Shown: positions 54,733 through 64,000 of the stretch, one piece after another
Layout: every line of letters begins with the position of its first letter
How positions within the stretch are numbered: the first letter of the stretch is position 1
From: Amoebophrya sp. A120
Lineage: Eukaryota; Sar; Dinophyceae; Syndiniales; Amoebophryaceae
Assembly (NCBI GenBank): GCA_905178155.1
Contig: CAJINV010000002.1
Span: 12,037,621-12,101,620, forward strand
Direction of reading: 5' to 3'
Length of the DNA stretch: 64,000 bases
Made by a program: the position numbers and the translations under genes
Notes under the pieces: generated by a model
The model's database searches: none
Seen by the model: the letters and a program-made list of their open reading frames with translations, nothing else
Told to the model about the DNA's origin: nothing

Positions 54733-57700
54733 TCAGTGTCTTGTCTGTCGCGGAGGGTTGTTTTCGCATTCGAGCTCTTTAATATGGCGGAAAATTTGCT
54801 GCCTGGCCTGCAAAGCAGTTGTTTTGCGAGTGAAAGGGTCTCCAAAACCAACCCACTCGGCGTGCCCCATGTTGGCAAACCACAGTACCTTGAGTAGAGA
54901 CGGTTTCACGGGTTCCTCAGCGTTGGTAGTACTTGTACCTGCTTCATCTTGTGCAGCTCCTGAATGATCTTCCCTGGCACGACTAGAAGTAGCACTGGAT
55001 AATTTGGGCCGAAGCCGAGCAAGATCAGTCGCGTCCTCGTCTTCCAGGTACAAGCGTACAGAGTGTGCCGGGATGAGGCCGTCCAAGCCACAGAGGACCA
55101 CGAGCGTGGGCGTTTCACTCAACTCTTCTTTGTGCAGCTGCACTTGGTTCATCCACGAATTTCGGGCGAGACAGTTCGCAATGTGCGGCTCAGACACGAT
55201 GAAGGCTCGCAACAATAGAGCCGCCCAGTGCGGCGGAATTCGGTAGGTCGTGTTGTAGGCTGTGTCCGGCATCTGAAGCAGGAAGCACACAGGGTCCAGG
55301 AGTGTCATGTACTTGATGACGCTTGGCTGCCGCTTCAGAACCCAGGACACCACGAAGGACCCGAAAGAGTGACCAATAAAGTGTACCCCGGTTACGCCTT
55401 TTTGTTGTTGAGTGGAGCTGCGCACCTTGTTGTGTGAACTGGTCGTTGTTGAACTGGAAGACGATGTACCCGACGTGTCGCCATCCACAGCGCCAGCCGT
55501 TATGGTTCGTTCGCTGGGATGGACGGTCGGGGAAATGACGGGGACTCCCGGCGTGGTTGAAGATGTAGGAGACTTCTCGCGCTGGCTACGGCTTCCCGCC
55601 CCAGCGATGTTGTAGTATTCGTCGTAGTGGGCTGCAAGCATGTCAATCAGGCAGGCTACGGTTTCGGACGCGGACGACACTTTTTCCTCCAGCTGCATGG
55701 AGATGAAGGGTAACGTGGGCAAAAAAATATCGCGATCCGGAAAATTTTGCACCAGCTCGGCGAAGAACGGCAAATACTCGAACAGGCCGAATCCCAAGCC
55801 GTGCAGGAACACCAACGGAACCGGGGGCGGTTCTGAAGCTTGTGGCGCAGACGAGAGGGCCCGCGCAGCGTTCGTTGAAGTCTTTCGGCAGTAGTAGGTC
55901 AGACTCCCAGCTTTCAGCTCGCGGAACCCGTGGCGCCGCAGGAAAATGTCGGCGATGAGCGGCAAAATTTGTTGGGTCAGCACATAGAAGAGAGCGGGCC
56001 GGGGGCTCGCATTCAGCGGATCCAACATGGGTCGTATGCACAGGATGTTTGCGTTGCGCCCGGCGGGGAATTTGTGTCCGCCCAGCCACTTTTGCAGGTG
56101 CCGCAGCATCTTGTCCAGATAGATGTGTCGAGCTTGTCGGTGCTGCAACGCACGCTCGGTGCTTCGCTGCGATGGCACATGATCCCGGTCAAGCTCAGCC
56201 GCATTGGTCGCGATGTCGTCAGCGAAGCTAACGGGCCGCTGAAACTGAATTTCTTTGGTGTCGGAGCGCTGGTGAAGCTTCAGCATTTTCCTTCCGAGCC
56301 TCTGCTCTCGTTTAACATTCGCTGCCGAGTCGTTCATGAAGGCAGCACAAAGGAAGTCCTCTACATTTTTCTTTTGCAGTTCGCGAAGCTGCACTAAGGG
56401 CTCCTCCCCTTGATTTTTCGCAGTGCGCGCCTGCCAATCTGTATGGCGAAACCAACCACAGAAGAAGGACTCGCGCAAGGTGCGTTCACGTTCAGCCTCC
56501 GAAGTGCCATCACATGCAACACTTGCTCCGACACCTACAGAAAGGGGGGGCTCGTCTTCTCTCACCAGAGAGGTCTTGGCGTTGCGGTCTAGCCGAATAA
56601 AGTTTTCGACCGAGCGCCCGCGGTGCAGGCTGGAAGAATCTCGCGCATTTGTTGTAATTGCTCGGTTGATGTGCGGGGACAGAGCAGCGCTGGGGCCTCC
56701 ACTGGGTGGCGATCTATCCCGAAGATGCTCCAAATCGTGTGCTCTTGTCAAGTGCTTGCGCACGATGTTCGTGATAGTCTCAAGCGAGCGAGTGAGGTCA
56801 GCATATGCGACGATGTTCGGCACGCGTGGCGGATTTACCGGCGCGTTGTTCAGGCGGTGTATGCGGTACTTTTGGTACAGAAAGAACACTACCTCTACGA
56901 AGGCGTAGGTCTTCAGCAAGAACGCCAGCCACCGCGAGACCACGTTTTTGGTTGGCGGCGCTTCGTAGCCCGCTCCAATGGACGCTCCGGGAATGCGGAA
57001 GAGAAACAAGGCTCCATTGACAAGACAATCGACGGCAAGCGAACCAAACGTAGCTGTAGCTCCGGAGGACGAGGACATCGAGCTGGCCTTGTTTGCAGCA
57101 TGTGCCGAATTTGCTGTTCGTGGTCCGGTTGCCGTTTCTGTTTCGTTTCCGGTTGGAAAGGCATACATTTGGAGAAAGTAGGGCAATAGGAATCGCCTCA
57201 TTAGCTCGATTTCGGTGCGGTGGTAGTAAAGCCTAAGACTCTTGCTCGACGACGCCTCCGCTCCCCCTTGCAGCGATGACTCAAGCTGCACCAATTGTGC
57301 TGCGAGTCTGAGGGAGCGCCGTAGCACCCGCCGCAGCCAAAACCAGAGGCAGGCGTATGGAATCGCATGCACGGGATAAATGAGGCCCAGTTTTACGAGC
57401 CACGTCATAAAGACGTTCCAGCGGCCGGTTGTGCAGAAGATCGCTTCGTGCTCAGCATGAGCCTCGTCGTGCTGTCTCAATAACCGCGAAATAAAGCTCC
57501 TCCGGGAATTGTAACTGAGAGCGTTTTCATCTTTTTCATCTGCAGAGGATGGTCGTGCTCGTGGCAGGTCTTGTTCGTCGGTGTGTCCCGAGCGTGCTTT
57601 CCTGCGCGGCTTTTTCTCATCTGTCCCACGCGGTTGCACCTCGATCTCTGCTCCACGCATGCCCTCATTAAAGGTAACATGAGCGGCCGCGCTACGATCT

Positions 57701-57906
57701 GACACCGGTGCGTGCTCCGGAAAAAAAATGGTGTTCGTGTGGGATTCGCGTGGATTGGACAGTCGCTCGATGGGATCTTCGCCCCGCCCACCTTGAAGGA
57801 GCCTCGTCTGTGCGATACTGTGTTCGTCGGAGTGCGAGTAGCTCGAAGAGTCCGAGTATCCACTCCCCACGGACCCGCTTCGTGACATCAGAAATCGGTG
57901 CGACAT
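54733..57906 (-). CDS. Alpha/beta-hydrolase with amino-terminal membrane region, intact copy
   Basis: 1057 residues from an ATG. The amino terminus is disordered and charged. A hydrophobic region at about residues 165-195 (WLVKLGLIYPVHAIPYACLW) and shorter segments near 300-335 suggest membrane attachment. The hydrolase fold starts near residue 700 with PLVFLHGLGFGLFEYLPFF (oxyanion-hole HG). The nucleophile elbow is HFIGHSFGSFVVSW near 846, an acidic residue lies in VLCGLDGLIP, and the catalytic His in FANMGHAEWVGFGDPF near 1014. The family includes lipases, esterases and acyltransferases. Substrate unknown; lipid remodelling is a guess. A low-complexity Thr/Ser insert sits just before the nucleophile. 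This is the parent of the two broken copies at 46.1 and 50.4 kb. Confidence 0.85.
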   Translation of the reverse strand: MSHRFLMSRSGSVGSGYSDSSSYSHSDEHSIAQTRLLQGGRGEDPIERLSNPRESHTNTIFFPEHAPVSDRSAAAHVTFNEGMRGAEIEVQPRGTDEKKPRRKARSGHTDEQDLPRARPSSADEKDENALSYNSRRSFISRLLRQHDEAHAEHEAIFCTTGRWNVFMTWLVKLGLIYPVHAIPYACLWFWLRRVLRRSLRLAAQLVQLESSLQGGAEASSSKSLRLYYHRTEIELMRRFLLPYFLQMYAFPTGNETETATGPRTANSAHAANKASSMSSSSGATATFGSLAVDCLVNGALFLFRIPGASIGAGYEAPPTKNVVSRWLAFLLKTYAFVEVVFFLYQKYRIHRLNNAPVNPPRVPNIVAYADLTRSLETITNIVRKHLTRAHDLEHLRDRSPPSGGPSAALSPHINRAITTNARDSSSLHRGRSVENFIRLDRNAKTSLVREDEPPLSVGVGASVACDGTSEAERERTLRESFFCGWFRHTDWQARTAKNQGEEPLVQLRELQKKNVEDFLCAAFMNDSAANVKREQRLGRKMLKLHQRSDTKEIQFQRPVSFADDIATNAAELDRDHVPSQRSTERALQHRQARHIYLDKMLRHLQKWLGGHKFPAGRNANILCIRPMLDPLNASPRPALFYVLTQQILPLIADIFLRRHGFRELKAGSLTYYCRKTSTNAARALSSAPQASEPPPVPLVFLHGLGFGLFEYLPFFAELVQNFPDRDIFLPTLPFISMQLEEKVSSASETVACLIDMLAAHYDEYYNIAGAGSRSQREKSPTSSTTPGVPVISPTVHPSERTITAGAVDGDTSGTSSSSSTTTSSHNKVRSSTQQQKGVTGVHFIGHSFGSFVVSWVLKRQPSVIKYMTLLDPVCFLLQMPDTAYNTTYRIPPHWAALLLRAFIVSEPHIANCLARNSWMNQVQLHKEELSETPTLVVLCGLDGLIPAHSVRLYLEDEDATDLARLRPKLSSATSSRAREDHSGAAQDEAGTSTTNAEEPVKPSLLKVLWFANMGHAEWVGFGDPFTRKTTALQARQQIFRHIKELECENNPPRQTRH

Positions 57907-58510
57907 GATCTTTTGCCAGGTCTTCAGGCTGACGGTGGACGAACGTCAGGATCCTCATACATGGTATCAATCGGCTTCTTTGTCTAGGTGATTTTGGTGC
58001 TCGTTGAGTTGCCTCATCGCGCACTTACATTTTTCGTCCACGAAGTTGGTTTTTCACTCAACAAAAATGCGGGGAGCAACTTCCCTTGGTGGTGATCGGA
58101 ATACCTCTCCTCCAGATTTCTTTATTCTTTTTCCAAACAAACAAACAAAAGCGTTTTTTTTGTTGTTCTTTTTTTTTTTAAACATCATCACAGTAGAGGT
58201 GAGAAGGAACAGAATGCACTTTTACCAGGGCAGCTCCAGGGCATAGCTTGGGCACACCACCTGCGTCTTTGTTCATTTTGTTTCTCTTTCTGTGTCTATC
58301 TCGAATAAGAGAGAACGTGGGTTTTTTGTTGTCGGAGCTGCAGGTCGACGAGGTGTTTCCGACCAGTTCTTCGCCCTGCTTAATCTTAATCATGCACGAA
58401 GGTCATTTAGTTTTAGATTTTCATTTTTCTGGACTATCATACATCAAATTGGACTTGCAGTTTCATTATACTCACGTCGCTGAAAATTTAGTGTTCATTT
58501 TCATGACTTT
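57907..58510. other. Intergenic, T-rich in part, no gene seen
   Basis: About 600 bp with T-rich tracts (58150-58180). The frames at 58004-58246 and 58248-58556 have no recognisable motifs. Confidence 0.5.
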
Positions 58511-60412
58511 TCACCTTTGTGGTGCGGCATCTTCGGAAAAACTCAAATCTCGTTGATGCGCGGCCTGGATCAGCGTCAGTGTAGCCACCTGCGACTCCGG
58601 ATGCTGGTACAACAGCAATGGCTGCATTTCGCGCAAGTTTTCAAGGAGGTCTGCTCTTCCGGTGTCGCTTATTTGCTCAAGTCGAGAGACTACTCGCTCC
58701 GGATGCACAAGAAATTCGGCCTCGGGGATAACTACGGCCCAAGATGTAACATTTTTGGTCGATGGAAACAGCTGGGCGGTTGTGCCAGCCACGCGGTTGT
58801 CCTCGGAAAACGGTACACCGACATGAGGCAAAGAGTCATCGATGAGCACGGGAATACACGAAGACGCGATCGCGTGAAAGAGTGCGTGCGTGCTCGGAGT
58901 GTCTCCGCGGATAACGAGGCAAAACTTTGCGTCCTTCCAGCCACGGAGCCACTCCTCTCGAGTCGTATCGAAGCCGATATTGCAGTTTGGCCACAACTTT
59001 GGGTTCTTGGTCGGTAAGTGGCGAAGCGAAGTTGCACCGAAGGCTGTACTATCAAGCGCTGGAAAGGCAATTGAATCGGATGCATGTCGTCACCCTTCCC
59101 CAAATAAAATAAAGTATTTACAAAAAGCAGAACCCCAGCAGAAAAAGACTTGCGCTTCTTGACTAGGTGACGAACAGCATCATGGACGCTTCTCAACTAG
59201 ATGAGCAACATACATAAGTAGAAACGATAACGAGCCCATCAAAAAAAGTAGAAAGCAGAAAAACAAAAAATAATGACAACATAGATTCTAAATGAGGTTG
59301 AGGCTGAAAGAGAAAGGGTGTGCGGCAACAACAAGCTCCGCGGACTAATGGCCTTGCAATTGATAGGACGGTGGTTTTCTCGTGCGGTAGAAGATCAGGT
59401 GTGGGCGATTTTTCCAAGCTAGCGTGAACTCCGCGGGCACAATTTCCAGACCGGGGTGCACCTCAAGAGGAGTCACGACGCTGCGCTTTGTCGATTCCCA
59501 TGGTACGGAGAACAAAGCCTGCGGGTGCCGCCACCAGGCTTCGGGGTCTCTTTCAAAAGAGTTTTCCCAGGAGGACATGTGTATTACTTCTTCGCGCGTC
59601 AGAATGGTCTCACTCAATGCTGGCCAAGCATCTTTTGGTATGTACTCATCACGTACGTTGGTCAACCGGGAAAAGTACCACGGGTTCGCAAACAAGAGGT
59701 GGTCGCGTCCCCGCCTTTTGCGAAACCAGGGACTATGCGTGAAGAGCCAGTCGAGCGCTGTGCGCGTGCGTCGATCGTGTCCGCGTTTCTTGTCCACCCC
59801 ATCCTTTCTGTCGCATTCTCGCGACTGCGAAAATTGTGTCGGGACGACAAAGATCTCAGCGTCCTCCGGTGATGTAGTACGCCACCGATGTTTTCGCAAG
59901 GCCTGCAAAAGCGAGACATCCGCGCCTTGGCGATCGCCGTCGCAGACTCGCGTCCAATTGTTCATTGTCAATTCGCGATTATCGTACACAAAAAAAGGAA
60001 CACGGACCCCGTGAGATTCTATCTGCTGCAAAAGGTGGTGCAAAGGCGTGACCAAAGTTTCATCGGCACTCCGACCGCCCATGTCGGAAAAGTCATCGCT
60101 TCGAACGGCGTGTAAAGGCTGGTCGCGATGCGGATCGTCGTCGTAGTGCGCCGCGCCGTTGCCTTTCTTGGGAGCTGATGGCGATGAAGCCGGCCGCTCG
60201 GAAGCGTCGTAGTCAACGTCAACTGCTTCCTGTTCCCGTCGTACAAGTTTTTCTGCATGTTTCGTCTGCTGATGCTGCTGGGAAAGCGCAGTAACTGACA
60301 CCGCGCCATCGTCATCGTGGAGGCGTAAAAGAAGAGAAACAAGCACCAGGCAGCAACATGGGCGACTCCGGCTCGCCAATGTTCCCGGAACAGCAGGCGC
60401 GGGAGGCGACAT
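58511..60412 (-). CDS. Exostosin-like (GT47) glycosyltransferase, two exons with a GC-AG intron
   Basis: Exon 1 is 60412-59353 and exon 2 is 59058-58511; together 535 residues. The 294-nt intron has donor CAAG|GCCATT and acceptor CTTTCCAG, and only this pairing was found to keep phase. A signal anchor is present (CCCLVLVSLLLRL, residues about 18-30). The amino half has exostosin features: VPFFVYDNRELTMNNW, TTSPEDAEIFVVPTQFSQSR and RGRDHLLFANPWYFSR. The carboxy half has the donor-binding pattern WKDAKFCLVIRGDTPSTHAL, FHAIASSCIPVLIDDSLPHV and WAVVIPEAEF. Exostosin-family enzymes are Golgi type II proteins that add glucuronic acid, arabinose, galactose or GlcNAc; the sugar here cannot be told. 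The gene belongs to the same-strand glycan cluster. Confidence 0.85.
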
Positions 60413-61085
60413 TTCTTCAACAATTGCTTACATAGTGATGCTTGACTGAAAGGTCATTGGCACCACGACCGTGTCACACGCGAAATCCACTATCTTCACC
60501 CCGACAATTTCTTCTAGTGTGACAGTCATGTAGCTATGTTCCTTTTGCATTTGCATCTTTTCCCGAAACCGTGGCACAAGAGGCCGAGCCGCGGTCAAGA
60601 AAATGAAAACTTCATTTCTCGCCCCTTGTCCAGTGGTTTCCCCTCGCTGTCTCACGGAGTCGCAGGCAGCTTGTTGATTTTTCATTCTCATCTCGTTTCA
60701 CTCTGATTATCAGCACGGTGGGGCTAAGGAGCGGTGACCTTTTTATTTCATGTGTCTCGATAATGTACTCATGTGAGTTCTATCCTTATTGTGCGAGGGA
60801 AGTAACCATCTCGGGGAATTGCCTGCTCTCCCCTCGACCGATGGATGCTTGCCCCAAGCGGACCACAGTTACTCATAATTTCTTTTTGGAACAAAAATAT
60901 TAATTCCTGTAAAGAGTCGTGATTCACGCCTGGAGTTCAAGTTCTGTATTAATTTGTAGAATAAGGAGCTGCTGCTCCTGTTGCAGTTCGTGCTTCTTTG
61001 TGACTTCATATCCTCGATAATCATTCAAGTCTTTAGGTGTGGCTTCCGCCTTCGCCATACTACGCATGGATTTTTCCTCAGCTTA
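60413..61085. other. Intergenic, no gene seen
   Basis: About 670 bp between two minus-strand genes. A minus-strand frame at 60428-60691 lacks any recognisable domain. Confidence 0.5.
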
Positions 61086-62766
61086 TCAGATCATATCCTC
61101 TGTCGCTTGGAAGGTTTTCACAGCTCTCCGAAGCGTATCCGCGTACTGGCACTCGTTTTCAAAGATGTTCTCGGCGGCATGAAGAAGCCACCTTGCTTCC
61201 GACGTGGACAGCATCTGCGGATTGCGTGCCACGCAAATCTCAGCAACCAGTTGGGAGACCAACTGGAACTGCTTCGCGACGGCGTGCTCGCGAGCTTCCA
61301 TCCAAAGCGCGAACTCGGCATCCGTATAACCTGCAGCATCCTCCAACGGTCCTTGTGGGCCGGGGGAAGACAAGTGCTCCTGATTGTTTTTCAGGTGGGA
61401 AAGTTTAGCTTTCGATGGCATCAGCGACGCGATGATGTTTGCGATGGACGCATGCTATTGTTTGCGCAATCGCAGTGCCGAACAATATCAATACATAGAA
61501 TAGAAATAAACGATTACGACGAGTGGCGACGACAATGTGTCTGAAGACGTCATGAGTCGGACCGAATTCGAATACTAAATCTACGTCAAGCCAGATACAA
61601 AAAAAGATCTGTATCACTTCAAAATTTTTCGCGGCCTTGACATGCGCATCGAAGACGCGGGGATGGAAGAGAGTGCTCATTTTGAGTCCCATGAAGCACT
61701 GCAGAACACTGGCAACTCGGCCCGTTAGCATGCGCGCTACAACGGTTCTCCCAACCAGCTGGTACTCCAGCGCGCCCGGCGGTTCGGGAAGAGCCGTCCC
61801 ACTGTCCGGCGCACCACTGCTCGTTGCCCGCAACACTTCGGCTCGATTCTCCTGGCAGTAGCCTTTCATGTAGATGGCCGCGCGTGCGAGTTTCAGTGTG
61901 GTATCGACGCGCACAAACTCCTGCTGGCACAGCGGCGCCCACAACGTGGGCTGCAGCAGGAGATCACTTTTTGTGGCTCCAGCGTCTGCGTTCACGAGGC
62001 TTTCCAGCTGTTGCGCGAAGTGCTCCCCTTTCTGTCCGATCGCGATGGCGTTTTCGCGTTCTTCCCGCGATGAGCTGTACAGCAAAAAAGCCCGCTGTGC
62101 ACACTGGTTCGCGACGAAAGGGAGTCCCTGTGGCGTCTGCAGCGCTTCTTGCGTCGCCAGCTCCAAGTCCCCGCGCAGAATCGCCAGCTGGTATGGGGAA
62201 GCAGTTTGTGATGCGGAGCTGCTTTTATTTGCAGCATTCGCAGCACTTGAGGCCGTTGCTGGGGCTGATCCGTCGTCGACCTCGACGTCGGCACTGTCCT
62301 CCTGCTCGGTCGACGTTCTAGCGCTATTGGAAGATGAAGGACTGTCTTGTGACGGCGCCGGGGTTGTATCACCTCGATTGATATCCGCTGCGTCAGTACC
62401 ATCATCTCTTCGCGGGCCAGTTGCGTAGATTGGCACCGGTTGCACTGCCGCGCTTGTCGAATAAAACGCCCTGCGCATCCAGTGCGAAAGCAGTGCGTTA
62501 CTCGAAGACGAGTTGCTTGAAGCCCCGTGTTGAGCGTTTCGAGTGTAAAACTGCGCTGCTCGTCTGTTCGCACTCCTGTCGTCGTTTTCGAGCAAACGTC
62601 GAGTCGAGTAGGAAAGTGGCACTTGTAGTGCATGATTGTATCTCCGGGACGGCACTGAGACTGACACTGTAGTTCCTGGGGGATTATTTCGCAAGAGCTG
62701 CACACAACTTGATGTCGCAGTTCTGGATGCGTGCCCTGCGGGCGGAACCAACGTGATGGACCGCAT
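61086..62766 (-). CDS. Probable mitochondrial protein of unknown function, two exons
   Basis: Exon 1 is 62766-61618 and exon 2 is 61454-61086. The 163-nt GT-AG intron has donor GAA|GTGATA and acceptor AACAATAG, phase 0. The product has 505 residues. The first 100 residues are rich in Arg, Ser and Thr with few acids (MRSITLVPPAGHASRTATSS, then further Arg clusters), which suits a mitochondrial transit peptide. A Ser/Asp linker follows. The remainder is helical, with stretches such as YQLAILRGDLELATQEALQT, ERENAIAIGQKGEHFAQQLE and ALWMEAREHAVAKQFQLVSQ, suggestive of a TPR-like or all-alpha fold. No family is recognised. Without the second exon the frame would run into hydrophobic intron sequence. 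Confidence 0.78.
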
Positions 62767-63460
62767 TATTTTTCCATAGCATATGATATTTTAATTTCTG
62801 GAAGTTGGTTATGCTGTTCGCTTTCCACTGTGCGTCTACTTGTTGTTACGAGGTCCTCTCCACGACGCACGGTCAAGGACAAGGTCAACGTATTTGCTTT
62901 GTGTGATAGATTGATGACGACGAGCCGTTTGAGGCGTTTTCTTCTTTCATCAACAGCATCAAGCGCAGGCTTCGTCGATCTCCAGATGCAGATTGATTGT
63001 GATCGACGCCCTTGCTAAAATATCTGTATGAACGTAGCAGCTCACAAAAAAAGCATACACCTCGGTTGTCACGGTTCCAAGCTCGTGTCTTATCGAACAA
63101 AACCAAAAGAGTAGCGGCAGTAGATCCGGTTCCAATTCTAGTTTGCAAATCGTACTCTACTACAACAAGAGCACGTGTTGGATTGGCTTTGGTGAAGCTA
63201 CCTGTTCACCTTAATGAATCAAATACGGAGCAGCAGACGCTTATCTTGTGAGTGGGTGGACAAAAAACGCGCACCGGTGCGGCGAATCACTTTCCAGCTT
63301 CTTGCGTTGTTATTTGTTTTTCTGCTCGTAGTGCTATCCAACAGATGTCGCATTTCTATAAAAACACATACAAGTTAGTTGTAGAAGTTCCATCGACACA
63401 TCGAACCGGCAATCTATTGCACTTGCACGTTCGAAAGCAGTACCACAACATTTGTTCATA
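62767..63460. other. Intergenic, no gene seen
   Basis: About 690 bp between two minus-strand genes. No supported feature. Confidence 0.5.
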
Positions 63461-63988
63461 TCAAAACATGGAAGCGGAGGGGTCTTCTTCCACGATGCGC
63501 ATGGTATCCAGGGGTAAAAATGCGTCACTACCCGCCGGCTCTTGTTCCTCCAGCCCGTTGCAAAGGGCCTTGGGATTCTCCGCGAGGTACCGCGTCTGCA
63601 CCAGGATTTCGTTGGCTTCTTGCTGGATCTCCGCCGTTCGCTTGAGCACGTCCTGCAGAAGCAGGATGGCCTTCTTGCTGTGCCGCATACCCGCCGAGGC
63701 GTGAGTAACGGCCAAGCCGATGCGCTCCTGGCTCCCCATGAAGTCTTCGTTGGCGAAGATCCTTACCAAATTCCCGGGCGACGTCAGGGCAGCTCCGTCG
63801 GCGGCCGCGGAGTCCAGCGTCGCGATCAATTTCGGCAACAGGAAGGAGTACCAGAACACCTGAAACTTGTCCTTCGTCTTCTGCAGCCCCGTGCCCACCA
63901 CGTACGCGCCGGCCTTTGCCGGTTTCAAGACTCGCCTGAGCACTTGCCGCATGATTGTGATCACTTTGAAAACCTTGCCGATCGCCAT
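63461..63988 (-). CDS. Unknown helical protein, possibly cut by the window edge
   Basis: 175 residues from the ATG at 63988. The frame stays open to the window end (RFAG before the Met), so the true start may lie outside. The sequence is basic and helical at the front (VITIMRQVLRRVLKPAKAGA), then FWYSFLLPKLIATLDSAA, and a heptad-like stretch (KKAILLLQDVLKRTAEIQQE) compatible with a coiled coil. No family is recognised. Composition fits a real gene, with a structured protein and no low-complexity bias. Confidence 0.65.
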   Translation of the reverse strand: MAIGKVFKVITIMRQVLRRVLKPAKAGAYVVGTGLQKTKDKFQVFWYSFLLPKLIATLDSAAADGAALTSPGNLVRIFANEDFMGSQERIGLAVTHASAGMRHSKKAILLLQDVLKRTAEIQQEANEILVQTRYLAENPKALCNGLEEQEPAGSDAFLPLDTMRIVEEDPSASMF

Positions 63989-64000
63989 GCCGGCGAACCG

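Larger units (their letters stand above)
46306..54985. repeat. Two tandem copies of a 4340-bp unit (GT31 fusion gene, spacer, hydrolase 3' end)
   Basis: Gene starts (49612, 53952), gene ends (46697, 51037), spacers and hydrolase stops (50393, 54733) are all offset by exactly 4340 bp. The two 971-codon frames translate identically. Matching sequence continues from about 46306/50646 up to about 50872/55212, where single mismatches with the intact hydrolase begin. A third, older and rearranged unit lies at about 42.1-46.3 kb. Confidence 0.9.

Overview
The window looks like nuclear DNA of a protist. Genes are interrupted by short spliceosomal introns of about 145-300 nt, and exon phases match at nine modelled junctions, eight GT-AG and one GC-AG. 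Proteins are long, rich in Ser/Gln/Ala low-complexity sequence, and carry eukaryotic domains (OTU, SLC35, GT8, GT31, GT47, BMT5-like). No operons or bacterial signals are seen. Gene polarity is very regular: every coding region from 0.2 to 28.8 kb lies on the plus strand, and every one from 30.9 to 64 kb on the minus strand. Two unidirectional blocks therefore converge near 29-31 kb. That arrangement, with the gene families, suggests a dinoflagellate-lineage or related alveolate. This is inference from organisation, not a taxonomic identification.

Left block (plus strand): a Gln-rich protein (0.2-3.1 kb); a 194-bp higher-order minisatellite (5.1-7.4 kb); a four-exon low-complexity protein of 1584 aa (7.8-13.1 kb); a three-exon BMT5-like methyltransferase of 1193 aa (14.6-18.7 kb); a 3-kb GC-rich block with no credible gene (19.9-23.0 kb); a GT8 glycosyltransferase (24.5-26.2 kb); and a 5'-truncated non-LTR retrotransposon with RT and RNase H (26.5 to about 29.4 kb).

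Convergence zone: about 1 kb of AT-rich DNA (29.4-30.4 kb) with three copies of a pyrimidine-tract plus CCATG...CATG motif, ending at a perfect 44-bp palindrome (30360-30403).

Right block (minus strand, read right to left): an unknown protein at the window edge; a probable mitochondrial protein; an exostosin-like GT47; a large membrane-linked alpha/beta hydrolase; two essentially identical GT25-like/GT31 fusion genes, each followed by a broken hydrolase copy (4340-bp tandem unit); a paralogue with the same amino-terminal module but a LicD-like carboxy terminus; an SLC35-type transporter fused to a LicD-like domain; a SAM-dependent methyltransferase; an OTU deubiquitinase; and a SAM-like/zinc-motif protein.

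The 35.9-60.4 kb stretch reads as a glycan-assembly cluster: a sugar-nucleotide transporter, LicD/fukutin-type phosphotransferases, GT25-, GT31- and GT47-type transferases and a methyltransferase, with a GT8 in the opposite block. The most striking observations are the module swap between the GT25-like paralogues, the transporter-LicD fusion, and the palindrome-bearing convergent junction.
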